From contig NZ_BBJB01000057.1 of the NCBI RefSeq assembly GCF_016584665.1, forward strand, positions 62,001 to 126,000: a DNA stretch of 64,000 nucleotides, written 5' to 3'. Of the stretch, positions 1 to 7,925 are shown in pieces (the first letter of the stretch is position 1; every line of letters begins with the position of its first letter). Origin of the DNA: Pseudanabaena sp. lw0831 (lineage in GTDB: Bacteria > Cyanobacteriota > Cyanobacteriia > Pseudanabaenales > Pseudanabaenaceae). The translations under genes and the position numbers were made by a program. A model generated the notes under the pieces. It saw only the letters and a program-made list of their open reading frames with translations, made no database searches and had not been told where the DNA came from.

Positions 1-176
1 GCGATTTTCATGCGGCGCATACTGCGAAGCTGATTAGCGCTAACTGGGAACAACACAAAACGTACAACCAACGTTAATGCAATAATTGCCAATCCATAGT
101 TCGGCACGATGCCGTAGAAAAAATCTAGGAAAGGCAACATTATGTTGTTGGAAAGAAAACCTACACCGAAATCCAT
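1..176 (-). CDS. yidC: YidC/Oxa1 membrane protein insertase, N-terminal part (cut by window edge)
   Basis: This is the first 58 residues of a protein starting [20 protein letters not shown], with a first hydrophobic segment ([20 protein letters not shown]) followed by a basic stretch ([11 protein letters not shown]). That is the start of the cyanobacterial/chloroplast YidC-Alb3 family, which inserts proteins into plasma and thylakoid membranes. The context fits: it is the last gene of the rpmH-rnpA-PH protein-yidC order on the minus strand. The rest lies beyond base 1. The start at 176 is the only ATG in frame before the hydrophobic segment. Confidence 0.85.
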   Translation of the reverse strand, partial: MDFGVGFLSNNIMLPFLDFFYGIVPNYGLAIIALTLVVRFVLFPVSANQLRSMRRMKI

Positions 177-278
177 TTTCTACTTTACTGTTGTGTTTGC
201 ATCCGAATGATAACGAATATCACTCATCAAAATTAGGATCGCCCAATAACTAATGTTGGAGAGCGATCCTTAAATATT

Positions 279-677
279 TTAGGCTTTGCCACCAATCGCG
301 CCACTTATGTCTTGCGCTTTGAGGCTTAGCTTCGATTCGATATATTCGTATGTTTCTCGAAATTTAGGCAAAGATTTTAGTTCAAGGCGAGAACCATCTT
401 TGAGGGTCAGTACCATATCACCCCAACTGCCAAAACCACGAGGAACTGTGACAATCTTGGCAATTTCCGCGTACACAATATCTGTACGGGTTTGACTTCT
501 CCAACCACCTGTTACGGTAATGCGTCGGTTGGTGATCCGATAACGTACCCACAATGCTCTTGCGATCGCGGCAATGCCAAAGGGAATTGTGATCACAAAA
601 ATACTCATCAGCAAGCTAATAATTAGATCGCCAATGTGGGGTGCGCCTTCGTAGTAAACTTCCTCGTTAACTGCCAT
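279..677 (-). CDS. PH domain-containing membrane protein (YdbS/bPH2-like) between rnpA and yidC
   Basis: A 132-residue protein. One or two hydrophobic segments lie at about residues 17-42 (LIISLLMSIFVITIPFGIAA), followed by a bacterial PH-like domain with the typical core YRITNRRITVTGG and a basic/acidic strand pattern to about residue 115. The family is found conserved between rnpA and yidC in cyanobacteria; its biochemical role is not established. Its start overlaps the end of rnpA by 11 bp, which points to translational coupling. Membrane location is inferred from the hydrophobic segment. Confidence 0.75.
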   Translation of the reverse strand: MAVNEEVYYEGAPHIGDLIISLLMSIFVITIPFGIAAIARALWVRYRITNRRITVTGGWRSQTRTDIVYAEIAKIVTVPRGFGSWGDMVLTLKDGSRLELKSLPKFRETYEYIESKLSLKAQDISGAIGGKA

Positions 678-1017
678 GCAAAACCTTCGCCTTTGCTAAT
701 AAATTCTTTAGGTCATCCCAAAGCTCTTGATAACTTGGCTTGCTCTGAACAGTAGTCACTGTTACAACTATTTGCAATCCATTCTTCAATTGTGACAGAA
801 GTTGACGAAAAATGGCGCGAAGTTGACGTTTAAATCGATTACGGGTTACCGCCAACTTGCTGACTTTTTTGCTAACAACTATGCCTATCCTTGTTAAAGG
901 GTCATTGCTATCAAAAAGAATTCGCAGACTCAAGTAAGTGCCTCTGTAGCGATCGCCTTTGGCATATACTTTTGCGAAGTCTTCACGCCGCCGCAGACGG
1001 TTTTGATTAGGAAGCAC
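667..1017 (-). CDS. rnpA: Ribonuclease P protein component
   Basis: A 116-residue basic protein that starts MLPNQNRLRRREDFAKVYAKG and contains the diagnostic RNR motif in SKLAVTRNRFKRQLRAIFRQ (about residues 54-73). RnpA binds the RNase P RNA and helps it remove 5' leaders from pre-tRNA. Length is normal for the family. It lies 76 bp downstream of rpmH in the usual bacterial arrangement and overlaps the next gene by 11 bp. Confidence 0.93.
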   Translation of the reverse strand: MLPNQNRLRRREDFAKVYAKGDRYRGTYLSLRILFDSNDPLTRIGIVVSKKVSKLAVTRNRFKRQLRAIFRQLLSQLKNGLQIVVTVTTVQSKPSYQELWDDLKNLLAKAKVLHGS

Positions 1018-1093
1018 TAGTGATTAACAATTGCAAATCGATTACAAATTATGGTTATGAATTAAATCTAGTAATAGCCGATCGCTAGATCGT

Positions 1094-1234
1094 TTATACA
1101 GTTGTGAGGCGAATCCGACCCCTGCTACGACGCGCTCTGATTACTCGGCGACCTGTAGGCGTTTGCATTCTGGCCCGAAATCCAGAGGTGCGCTTCTTTT
1201 TGCGGACACTACCGCGTAGGGTACGTTTTGTCAT
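1094..1234 (-). CDS. rpmH: 50S ribosomal protein L34
   Basis: A 46-codon gene found by reading the minus strand: [20 protein letters not shown], then [20 protein letters not shown] and IRLTTV before a TAA stop at 1094-1096. The pattern TKRT...RKR..GFRARM.T..GR.V...RR.+GR is diagnostic for L34, a small basic protein of the large ribosomal subunit. Length is normal for cyanobacteria (45-46 residues). It heads the rpmH-rnpA-PH-yidC run. Confidence 0.95.
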   Translation of the reverse strand: MTKRTLRGSVRKKKRTSGFRARMQTPTGRRVIRARRSRGRIRLTTV

Positions 1235-1351
1235 AACCGTTACTTACTTATTTAGTTTCTAAGGATGTCATTTTTTTTCACAGGCTTCTAAGTATAACAC
1301 CTGTGTTTAGCCTATGTATAGGATTACCGAAAATCTGCAGGACTCACCAAG

Positions 1352-1453
1352 TTACAGGTTTATAATTTTCGTCATTTGCGATCGCAACAAAACATCAACG
1401 GTTAAACCACCGAGTGCCACATTAGCGCAGGTTGCTTTGATTGACTCACTCAT
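1352..1453 (-). CDS. Short remnant peptide with an MSESIKA-type start
   Basis: A 33-residue open frame starting MSESIKATCANVALGGLTVD and ending at TAA 1352-1354. Its first dozen residues closely match the start of another short frame at 1906-1980 (MSESIKASRANVESW). The two 60-bp stretches, 1421-1478 and 1948-2007, are imperfect direct repeats. I do not recognise a function. It is probably the surviving 5' end of a duplicated gene rather than a working gene. Confidence 0.25.
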   Translation of the reverse strand: MSESIKATCANVALGGLTVDVLLRSQMTKIINL

Positions 1454-1482
1454 GATTTTTTGGCTGTAGCGAGATCGCCTAA

Positions 1483-1839
1483 TTAAGCCTGTTTCCTATT
1501 AAGCATTTCAATCATTAATCGAATATTGTCGGCTTGAGTTTTGGCTGTATCAGACTGGACTTTGACTGATTCAGCTTGGGCTTGTGCTGCAAGGGCTTGG
1601 GCTTGGGCTGCATTGGCATAGCGATCGGCGGTTAAAGCTTGCTGTTTAAACACCTCTTTAAATTCGTACAATTCATTTTTGATGTCTACTACATCATTGG
1701 CTACCACATCATTTCTTGTATAAAGATGCTCAACTAGGCTGTTGAGATTGTTATTAGTAACTCTAGTCTCTTCTATCAAAGTCTGCACAGACTGAGTTAG
1801 AGCCAATAAAGCCGCTTCTAATCGTGGGGCTTCCGTCAT
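1483..1839 (-). CDS. Hypothetical coiled-coil protein
   Basis: A 118-residue protein with no membrane segment or signal peptide. Residues 1-60 are heptad-like (LEAALLALTQSVQTLIEETR), and residues 75-105 form an Ala/Gln-rich helix (NAAQAQALAAQAQAESVKVQ). It would fold as a long coiled coil. Proteins of this composition are common and poorly characterised in cyanobacteria. It is flanked on both sides by the imperfect repeat described at 1421-1478 and 1948-2007. No function can be assigned. Confidence 0.55.
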   Translation of the reverse strand: MTEAPRLEAALLALTQSVQTLIEETRVTNNNLNSLVEHLYTRNDVVANDVVDIKNELYEFKEVFKQQALTADRYANAAQAQALAAQAQAESVKVQSDTAKTQADNIRLMIEMLNRKQA

Positions 1840-1905
1840 TTGTTTTTTGCTCCTTATCTAAGTAATGTTACTGTGTACTGCCTTAAAAACAAAAAAGCGA
1901 TCGCA

Positions 1906-1980
1906 TTATTTCCTAAACTCTTGCAATAAAACTAACCAGCTTTCGACATTAGCGCGGCTTGCTTTGATGGACTCACTCAT
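1906..1980 (-). CDS. Short remnant peptide, second MSESIKA-type start
   Basis: A 24-residue open frame, MSESIKASRANVESWLVLLQ then EFRK, ending at TAA 1906-1908. It is the partner of the 1352-1453 frame and lies upstream of the coiled-coil gene. It is most likely the stub of a truncated gene copy. No function is claimed. Confidence 0.25.
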   Translation of the reverse strand: MSESIKASRANVESWLVLLQEFRK

Positions 1981-2016
1981 GATTTTTTTGCTGTGGTGTG
2001 ATCGCTTGTGTCCCTT

Positions 2017-2127
2017 TTAGAAAAAGTTTCCCGCATAAGGATCTCTTTCAGCAGCACGGAGATCGCTTTCTTCTTGAGATTTTTGAAATAGTTTATAAAT
2101 ATCTTCGATGGTTATCAGGCTACTCAT
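2017..2127 (-). CDS. Short peptide resembling the N-terminus of a coiled-coil (DUF3782-type) protein
   Basis: A 36-residue frame: MSSLITIEDIYKLFQKSQEE, then SDLRAAERDPYAGNFF, with TAA at 2017-2019. The IEDIYKLFQ(K/E)SQ opening looks like the start of the larger cyanobacterial coiled-coil/endonuclease-like families that begin this way, but here it stops almost at once. I read it as a truncated copy in a decayed intergenic stretch. A real microprotein cannot be excluded. Confidence 0.3.
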   Translation of the reverse strand: MSSLITIEDIYKLFQKSQEESDLRAAERDPYAGNFF

Positions 2128-2164
2128 AGCTCACTCCAGTCTCTAAACTTTGTTTACAAAATTA

Positions 2165-3117
2165 CTACTTTTTCTTCTTTGCATAGTCTTTAGGAACATC
2201 TTCACTATAGCTTTGCCAACCTGTGTGAACTCTTTTCGTAGGGACGTAATCTCCGCTCACTAGTAATGCCATCAAATCTGCGAACATCGTTACTCCAGTA
2301 TCCACCATGAGCATCCGCCATGCCCAATGCCATACCAGCATGACCATTACCGAAGCGCAAAGCTCCTGACTCTGCACCATTTGCATGCATCCATAGAAAT
2401 TGATCGGTGAATAGGAAGTTTTTAGCCTTATCATGCTTGATTGCATTGCCTAGAGGATAAGCAATTAGGTCTGAAGCGTGGATAATATTGAGCCACGTGA
2501 GAGCCTCGTTGCTTTTTTCTGCAAAATCATCAACTGCTGAGAAGTCGATAGGTTGCCTTAATCGCATAAATAAAAGTGGTGAACCCATCGTGACTAAGCC
2601 AGACAATTTCAGCCCATTAGAGTTGAAAAATTTGCGAAATTCGTTGGCGGGATCGTTTTCAGGTAAATCTTTAGCGAAGAGTAGATCCCATAAAACTAAT
2701 GTGCCAAGCGAGTGTGAAACTATCGTGATTTCTTTGTCTTCAGGATGATTATCAATAAAATCTTGGAATTGACTCAAGATTTGTTTGCGAATTGCTGCAC
2801 CTTTGTCAACGTTGAGATAAGTCAGGAAGTCACCAAAAAACTTGGCAATGAAGTCTTCACGAGCTTCTTGATAACGATAAATATCATTACCGCAATTATT
2901 GAGTGCTCTACACTTATCAGACAAATCTTTTACGTCAGCTCGAACCCAATTAAACAATTGATCGGTTTTACTTTTAAAAGCATGTCCCCAAAAACTTGAG
3001 AAAAAAAATGGGTGACTCAACATTCCTTTTGCTAAGGTTTTCCTTAACTTTTCTCTTGAATTGGTCGCCATAACCAGCATCTTGAGTCGCGACCCCGTGA
3101 ATTAAAAATACGAGCAT
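2165..3117 (-). pseudogene. Alpha/beta hydrolase (lipase-like), broken by one clear and one likely frameshift
   Basis: The natural start is ATG at 3117, reading MLVFLIHGVATQDAGYGDQF: a beta strand followed by the HG oxyanion motif of alpha/beta hydrolases. This frame runs into an A8 tract at 3001-3008. Removing one base there joins it to the long frame (FSSFWGHAFKSKTDQLFNW onward) that carries the nucleophile elbow SHSLG in ITIVSHSLGTLVLWDLLFA and a late AHGGYW. Near 2275 the frame carrying HGGYWSNDV seems to be left for another that reads FADLMALLVSGDYVP and ends at 2165; this second shift is less certain. The gene looks inactivated unless the A8 tract is a sequencing error or a slippage site. 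A small mobile-element relic lies 10 bp upstream of the start codon. Confidence 0.65.
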
Positions 3118-3132
3118 GAACGCCTACAAGAA

Positions 3133-3307
3133 TCTTTTATGGCTCAATAGGTGTTTCGGGGAGACGCTTTAGTTTAAGTGGCTGAAATGCTTGATGTGTA
3201 ATAGTTTTAGACTCGGAGGTCTTCGATGTCTGAAGCTCCCGTCATTAAAAGCATTGAGCCTTTTATCATGTTTGACCTCCCCGAAATACCTATAGAGCCT
3301 CTTTTAT
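3133..3307. mobile_element. Non-autonomous insertion element (MITE) with 8-bp target duplication, ISL3-like ends
   Basis: A 159-bp element at 3141-3299 is flanked by perfect 8-bp direct repeats TCTTTTAT at 3133-3140 and 3300-3307. Its ends are inverted repeats of about 23 bp: the left end reads GGCTCAATAGGTGTTTCGGG and the right end, reverse-complemented, GGCTCTATAGGTATTTCGGG, with 2 mismatches over 23. It holds no room for a transposase. The 8-bp duplication and GGCTC termini fit the ISL3 family by established knowledge; the assignment itself is inference. Confidence 0.75.
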
Positions 3308-3332
3308 AAGAAGACAATAAAATTTAAAACCT

Positions 3333-3371
3333 AAAAAGTAAAGGTAGCGTTAAGCGCTACCTTTACTTTTT
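3333..3371 (-). terminator. Strong hairpin at the end of sigA
   Basis: A 17-bp perfect stem (AAAAAGTAAAGGTAGCG at 3333-3349, its complement at 3355-3371) with a 5-nt loop. It overlaps the sigA stop codon (3370-3372). A- and T-runs on both sides would let it act as an intrinsic terminator in either direction. Confidence 0.7.
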
Positions 3372-4557
3372 AACGAATGTACTCTTTTAAAACGCTATTG
3401 CGATTAGGATGGCGCAATTTGCGGAGAGCCTTAGCCTCGATTTGGCGGATGCGCTCGCGGGTGACATTGAAGATTTGACCGATTTCTTCGAGCGTCTTCA
3501 TGCGCCCATCGTCAAGCCCATAACGTAGACGTAAGACATCACGTTCTCTAGGGCTAAGAGTACCGAGGACGCTTTCAAGATCTTCGCGTAATAGGCTCTT
3601 AGCAACTTGATCGTCAGGAGTTTCACCTTCAGATTCAATAAAGTCACCAAGGCGAGAGTCTTCTTCCTTACCGATTGGCGTTTCGAGGGAGATCGGCAAC
3701 TGGGCAGATTTGGCAATAAACCGCAGCTTTTCGATCGTCATCTCCATGCGAGTGGCAATTTCCTCCTCGGTTGGCTTGCGCCCCATTTCTTGGGAAAGCA
3801 ACTTGGTAGTTTTTTTGATCCGCGAAATGGTTTCGTAAAGGTGAACAGGTAAGCGGATCGTGCGCGATTGATCGGCGATCGCACGAGTAATCGCCTGACG
3901 AATCCACCATGTCGCATAGGTCGAGAATTTATAACCCTTTTCATGGTCAAATTTCTCAGCGGCACGGATCAAGCCTAGACTACCCTCTTGGATTAAATCT
4001 TGGAAAGACAATCCACGATTCATATACTTTTTAGCGATCGATACCACTAGTCGCAGGTTAGACTGCACCATTTTGTCTTTGGCGCGGCGACCAGAATGTA
4101 GTCGTTTGCGAAACTCTCCGAGGGGCATATCCATTTTGACTGCCCAGTCAGCTTCCCTTACGTCGTCAGGATGGCATTCAACTTCGGTAGCTATTTCTTC
4201 GCGCTTTAGCTCTAGCTCTAGAAGATCAGCGATTTTTCGAGCAAGCTCAATTTCTTCATCAGCTCTGAGCAAGCGAATACGACCAATTTCTTGGAGATAG
4301 AGGCGAATCGAGTCTTCAGTAAAATGTTTTTTCTTAGTCTGGCTAGCTCGTTTTTTAGTCCCCCTTGCCTTGCCAGCTTTGTCAGGGTCATCATCAGGGT
4401 CAGCGTCTTCATCTGAGTCATCAATTGAATCGTCCTTTTCGAGTTCGATATCATCATCTAGGTCTTCAAGGTCTTCTTCAATTTCTTCAAGATTTCCGCC
4501 AAGTTTGCCAACAGGCAACTTGATTTCAATAGGTAGGTCGATGGCTGTTTTGCTCAT
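3370..4557 (-). CDS. sigA: RNA polymerase principal sigma factor (SigA/RpoD, group 1)
   Basis: A 395-residue sigma-70. After an acidic N-terminus (about residues 20-60, DDD/EED runs) comes a basic stretch, then region 1.2 ([16 protein letters not shown]). Region 2 has [20 protein letters not shown] and the -10 recognition helix [19 protein letters not shown]. Region 3 follows, then region 4 ([18 protein letters not shown] and the helix-turn-helix [20 protein letters not shown]) ending [16 protein letters not shown]. This is the housekeeping sigma factor that directs polymerase to most promoters. Length is normal for cyanobacterial SigA. It is monocistronic, closed by a hairpin overlapping its stop. 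Confidence 0.93.
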   Translation of the reverse strand: MSKTAIDLPIEIKLPVGKLGGNLEEIEEDLEDLDDDIELEKDDSIDDSDEDADPDDDPDKAGKARGTKKRASQTKKKHFTEDSIRLYLQEIGRIRLLRADEEIELARKIADLLELELKREEIATEVECHPDDVREADWAVKMDMPLGEFRKRLHSGRRAKDKMVQSNLRLVVSIAKKYMNRGLSFQDLIQEGSLGLIRAAEKFDHEKGYKFSTYATWWIRQAITRAIADQSRTIRLPVHLYETISRIKKTTKLLSQEMGRKPTEEEIATRMEMTIEKLRFIAKSAQLPISLETPIGKEEDSRLGDFIESEGETPDDQVAKSLLREDLESVLGTLSPRERDVLRLRYGLDDGRMKTLEEIGQIFNVTRERIRQIEAKALRKLRHPNRNSVLKEYIR

Positions 4558-4873
4558 GCCAGATTCCTCAGATCCGTACTGTCTAAAACTTTGTGCTACG
4601 GGGAATTACACCTAGATGATTGTAGCTTGCCAAATATAAAAATGGTGGTTTGGGCTACTTAAAATTATGAAAAACCTGTCTAAGGGTTAATTTACAATTC
4701 TTGAATTTAGTCAAACTAGCGTAATTCCTACTTATATATTTATAGTCTAACGATGGCAAACCCGATTATAAAAAAAATTTTTTGACAAAAGAATTTTGGC
4801 AACTATTGCCATAATCACTTCACACGAAACCCAATCAAAACGTAAAAGATTAGTATGGTGCAAAGCTCTATAT

Positions 4874-4987
4874 GTAGCTATAGCCACTTACTGTTAGGAC
4901 AAAACCAAAACCCAAAAGAGAGTTGCGATGCTTAGCGCCGCAACTCTCTTTTGGGTTTTATTTCTTAACTCACTTGGCTATAGCTAC
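4874..4987. repeat. Nested palindrome, member of the AAAACCC hairpin family
   Basis: Inner perfect 21-bp stem: AAAACCCAAAAGAGAGTTGC-G at 4907-4927 with its complement at 4939-4959. An outer 13-bp inverted repeat, GTAGCTATAGCCA (4874-4886) and TGGCTATAGCTAC (4975-4987), encloses it. The inner stem shares its outer AAAACCCAAAA flank and GTTGCG..CGCAAC tip with palindromes at 28811-28863 and 40070-40124. Confidence 0.8.
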
Positions 4988-5036
4988 ATTATCTTTTGAG
5001 TTTTATGCGCTAACGAGACTGGAGAAAGCTCTAAAT

Positions 5037-5090
5037 AAAGCCCACATAGATTAAGAGACGGCGCTTTGCGCCTCTTACTGTGTGGGCTTT
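5037..5090. repeat. Palindrome upstream of the DUF2854 gene
   Basis: Outer arms AAAGCCCACA (5037-5046) and TGTGGGCTTT (5081-5090) with an inner AAGAG..GGCGCTTTGCGCC..CTCTT hairpin. It has the GGCGC-TTT-GCGCC tip common to this window's palindromes and lies about 100 bp before the DUF2854 start codon. Confidence 0.7.
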
Positions 5091-5190
5091 ACAATTGCTA
5101 TGCCTATACATAAAGCGATCGCCAAAAAATATCTTCAAAAAATCGATGCGGTTAAAAGCTACATTTATTAAGTATTATTAAATTTTGATT

Positions 5191-5757
5191 ATGCCTAAGA
5201 CTAATAAAATATCCCTAGCTTCAATTGGTTTGTATGTTGGCGCAATTCTATTTGTAGTAGGGTTTTGGGCTTATGCTAAAGGAAATTCCACGCTAAATCT
5301 GATTGGTTTTTTCTATGGTTTTCCAATTTTATTGGGAGGATTTGCTTTTAAGTCTTCGGAAGTAACACCAATACCTGTAATTGTTCCTGAATCTAAAGCG
5401 GTTCTAGCTTTGCGTAATTTACAAGAAACTTCAACACAAAAGCAGTTACGCAAAGATGTAACCCGCTATCGTTACGGTGTCAAGGCGCATTTAGATGAAA
5501 TTTTAGAAAAACTAGGGATGAGTCCTACCGATGAGGAGCGCCCAGTCTTAGTTGGCATCTACGAGGAAATTTCACAATCCGTAGAAACTAAGGAAGCCTA
5601 CAGTTTAGTTTTACGTTTTCGATCGCCATTGATGGATTTTGCGACTTGGCAACAAAAACAAGACAAATTAACGCGATTTTTTGGTCCTGGAATCTTAGCC
5701 GTTGTTACAGAATTAGAAAATAAGGAAGTTGATTTAAAGTTGATTTCGGTAAAATAA
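5191..5757 (+). CDS. DUF2854 domain membrane protein
   Basis: A 188-residue protein from ATG 5191. Two hydrophobic segments, about residues 9-30 and 37-55 (GLYVGAILFVVGFWAYAKGN; FFYGFPILLGGFAFKSSEV), are followed by a soluble domain of about 130 residues. This is the layout of DUF2854, a family conserved in cyanobacteria and plant chloroplasts (thylakoid-associated by knowledge of the plant members; function unknown). A TTG two codons upstream is a poorer start. Its TAA stop lies inside the left arm of a 22-bp palindrome. Confidence 0.7.
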   Translation: MPKTNKISLASIGLYVGAILFVVGFWAYAKGNSTLNLIGFFYGFPILLGGFAFKSSEVTPIPVIVPESKAVLALRNLQETSTQKQLRKDVTRYRYGVKAHLDEILEKLGMSPTDEERPVLVGIYEEISQSVETKEAYSLVLRFRSPLMDFATWQQKQDKLTRFFGPGILAVVTELENKEVDLKLISVK

Positions 5758-5810
5758 AAAGCCAGTTTTTTGTGGCGCAGCTTCGTCTCGCCACAAAAAA
5801 CTGGCTTTTT
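5756..5810. terminator. 22-bp perfect hairpin after the DUF2854 gene
   Basis: Arms 5756-5777 (AAAAAGCCAGTTTTTTGTGG-CG) and 5789-5810, an 11-nt loop, and A/T runs at both feet. It overlaps the preceding stop codon and lies 41 bp before the next start, so it could terminate transcription between the two genes. Confidence 0.75.
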
Positions 5811-5851
5811 ATTTTGTATGTATTTAAGCAGTTTGGGGATAGCGGTATTCA

Positions 5852-6445
5852 GTGGCTTTAGTCTCTTTGATAGCTTTGGTAGCGAGCGCAAGATCGGGAA
5901 AATTAGTTAGTTTCCCGACAGATACTGTGCCTGCTTTGGCGGTACGTCCCGATCGCAGTGCTGATATTTTTACGCTCAAGCAGAGATCGCCTGATAAGCC
6001 GTTAATTTTGATGGCGGCGAGTTGGGAAGAATTTCTCCCATTTCTAGATATAGCTCATCCTGATTTAGCGATTTGGCAACAAACTGCTCAGAAATATTTT
6101 GCAGGCGCGGTGACTCTAGTTTTGCCAGCTAGCGATCGCGGATGTATTTTAAATCAAGGCTTTACTACCCTAGGAGTGAGAATTCCTGATAGTAAAACAG
6201 CGATCGCCATTTTGCAGCAGACAGGAGCAATGCTAACCACGAGTGCCAATAAAAGTAACGAGCCGCCTTTACGCAAAATGATCGAAATTAATAATTCTTT
6301 TCCCTCAGTAATGACTTTGGGAGATGGGATCGACATTACTGAACGATCTGGTAGTGGACTGCCATCAACTGTAGTGGAATGGACGAAAGATGGTTGGTTA
6401 GTTCGTCGCCAAGGTGCTGTCAGTTTTTACAGCGTAAAGCACTGA
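5852..6445 (+). CDS. Sua5/YciO/YrdC family protein, probable L-threonylcarbamoyladenylate synthase
   Basis: A 197-residue protein with the family start GKLVSFPTDTVPALAVRPD, the KQRSPDKPL nucleotide-binding stretch (about residues 43-51), LVLPAS, GVRIPDS and LTTSANKSNEPP. These are the landmarks of enzymes that make threonylcarbamoyl-AMP from Thr, bicarbonate and ATP for the t6A37 modification of ANN-reading tRNAs. The start is GTG at 5852; no in-frame ATG lies before the conserved core. TsaC and YciO paralogues cannot be separated by eye. Confidence 0.75.
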   Translation: MALVSLIALVASARSGKLVSFPTDTVPALAVRPDRSADIFTLKQRSPDKPLILMAASWEEFLPFLDIAHPDLAIWQQTAQKYFAGAVTLVLPASDRGCILNQGFTTLGVRIPDSKTAIAILQQTGAMLTTSANKSNEPPLRKMIEINNSFPSVMTLGDGIDITERSGSGLPSTVVEWTKDGWLVRRQGAVSFYSVKH

Positions 6446-6449
6446 ATTA

Positions 6450-6556
6450 AAACCCAGTATATTTATTGAAAGTGTTGCTTCGCAACACTTTCAATAAATA
6501 TACTGGGTTTGTTCAATCCAAACAAAAAAAGGGCGCGAAGCGCCCTTTTTTGTTTA
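6450..6556. terminator. Two consecutive hairpins between convergent genes
   Basis: First: a 29-bp perfect stem with a 3-nt TTC loop (arms 6450-6478 and 6482-6510, beginning AAACCCAGTATATTTATTG). Second: AAACAAAAAAAGGGCGC-gaa-GCGCCCTTTTTTGTTT at 6520-6556 with one A bulge. The second overlaps the stop codon of the minus-strand gene. Together they can end transcription arriving from either side. Confidence 0.8.
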
Positions 6557-7870
6557 GATTGTTTGCCAATCTCGTGAGAATTTTTCTAGGTTGGCTGTAG
6601 TTAGCTCTTTTTCTAACCATTGCAACGCTGTTACTTGACTAGGAAATTTCTGACTGTCGTAGTCTTGAAACACATCCACCAGAGAAATAGCGATCGCCGT
6701 TTGTTCTGAGGCAAGTGACCAACGTTGGAAAAACTGTTGCATAGTCTGTGCTGGCAAAGAAGTTTGCAAATTTTCCAATGCAGTAAGCTGGTTTGCCGAG
6801 CGCGTATAAACTTTTACAGCAGCAGTCAGATTGATAAGTTGTAGTTGAGGATTGTTGGTTGTAGGTTCAATAGGTTGTGTCGGCGTAAATGGAGTAGTTG
6901 TGCCTGTACCTGTTCCTGTATTGAGGTTTGACCAATCTTGGCGAAATTGAGCGATCGTCTGTGACAAGAGTTGGCTTTGTAACCATTGCAAAGCAAGATT
7001 TTGGTTGAGCATTTGGGCATTGTTATAACCACTGAAGGCATCTTGCAAAGATGTAGCTGTAGTTGCTAGTCCAGAGGCAATTTGCCAACGCTGAAAGAAT
7101 TGCTGCAATATTTCTGGGGTGACACTTGCCTGCAAGTTGTTAATTGCGGCGGTTTGATTTGGCAATCTAGCGCGGCTATAACTATTTGCAGCATCGACTA
7201 GGCTAATTGGACTTGCGGTCGGAACTGGTGATGGCGTGTTAACACTTGGATTATTAGCTGTTACTGGAGTCGTTGGGGAAGGGACAAAAATCGAAGGTGT
7301 TGGGATTGGCGATGGAGTTGCTGGGGTTGGGGTCGGCGATGATGGGCGTACAATCTCCACAACTGTGACGGGTGGGGTGACATCAGCGATCGCTGGCGCT
7401 TGCAATTTTTTCCATGTTTGTTCTCCCACTTTGCCATCAATGGTCAATCCATTAGCGCGTTGAAATGCGGCGATCGCATCCCTTGTACCCACGCCAAAAT
7501 CACCATCAATGCGACCTTGGTAATAGCCTTTGTCTTTGAGCAGTTGTTGCGCTTGAGAAACAGCAGCGCCCTTGGAGCCTGGTAACAATGTTTGCAATCC
7601 CTGAGATGAAGTCGGTATGCCCGCCCGCAGTTTAGCCCAGCTAGAACTACCAACAATGCCATCAGGTACTAATCCATTCGCTTTTTGAAATTTCAGGACA
7701 GCATTTGTTGTACCAGCACCAAAATCGCTGTCAATTTTGCCACTATAAAATCCTTTACTTTGGAGAAGTTGCTGCAACTCAGCGACAGCATTACCCTTAC
7801 TACCTTGTCTTAATATCGAGTCCATAATTAGCCCAAATCTATGAAAGTTTATGGTCTGTAATTGGCTCAT
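6554..7870 (-). CDS. Peptidoglycan-binding protein with two PGBD1 domains and four 45-residue C-terminal repeats
   Basis: A 438-residue protein. Two peptidoglycan_binding_1 domains lie at about residues 16-78 (LRQGSKGNAVAELQQLLQSK ... GIVGSSSWAKL) and 92-158 (LLPGSKGAAVSQAQQLLKDK ... GEQTWKKL). A Pro/Thr/Ser-rich linker runs to about 215. Then come four related units built as L.DA...Y......NQ..AL..LQ..L.....F...W; units 1 and 3 share LQQFFQRW/MQQFFQRW. No signal peptide is visible. An internal ATG at 7825 (MDSILRQGSKG) is an alternative start right before the first domain. Role in cell-wall attachment is inferred from the domain. Confidence 0.75.
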   Translation of the reverse strand: MSQLQTINFHRFGLIMDSILRQGSKGNAVAELQQLLQSKGFYSGKIDSDFGAGTTNAVLKFQKANGLVPDGIVGSSSWAKLRAGIPTSSQGLQTLLPGSKGAAVSQAQQLLKDKGYYQGRIDGDFGVGTRDAIAAFQRANGLTIDGKVGEQTWKKLQAPAIADVTPPVTVVEIVRPSSPTPTPATPSPIPTPSIFVPSPTTPVTANNPSVNTPSPVPTASPISLVDAANSYSRARLPNQTAAINNLQASVTPEILQQFFQRWQIASGLATTATSLQDAFSGYNNAQMLNQNLALQWLQSQLLSQTIAQFRQDWSNLNTGTGTGTTTPFTPTQPIEPTTNNPQLQLINLTAAVKVYTRSANQLTALENLQTSLPAQTMQQFFQRWSLASEQTAIAISLVDVFQDYDSQKFPSQVTALQWLEKELTTANLEKFSRDWQTI

Positions 7871-7925
7871 AATCTATACTTTAGAGAATAGAAGTGGTGC
7901 TTTGAACCATTTTTATTCTCTAAAG

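Larger units (their letters stand above)
4558..5190. other. 633-bp gene-free stretch carrying three palindromes
   Basis: No coding frame is convincing here. The stretch holds the sigA upstream region and the two palindromic structures listed at 4874-4987 and 5037-5090. AT content is high. No tRNA cloverleaf or known RNA family was recognised. Confidence 0.6.

Noticed and set aside
2165-2446. 93-codon frame treated as a separate gene
   Set aside because: Its end looks like the shifted C-terminus of the broken hydrolase; as a separate gene it would start inside the conserved part of another frame.
4782-4815. TTGACA followed by CATAAT as a promoter of a small RNA ending at the 4907-4959 hairpin
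   Set aside because: Spacing is 22 bp and the better-spaced -10 candidates are poor; no RNA family recognised.
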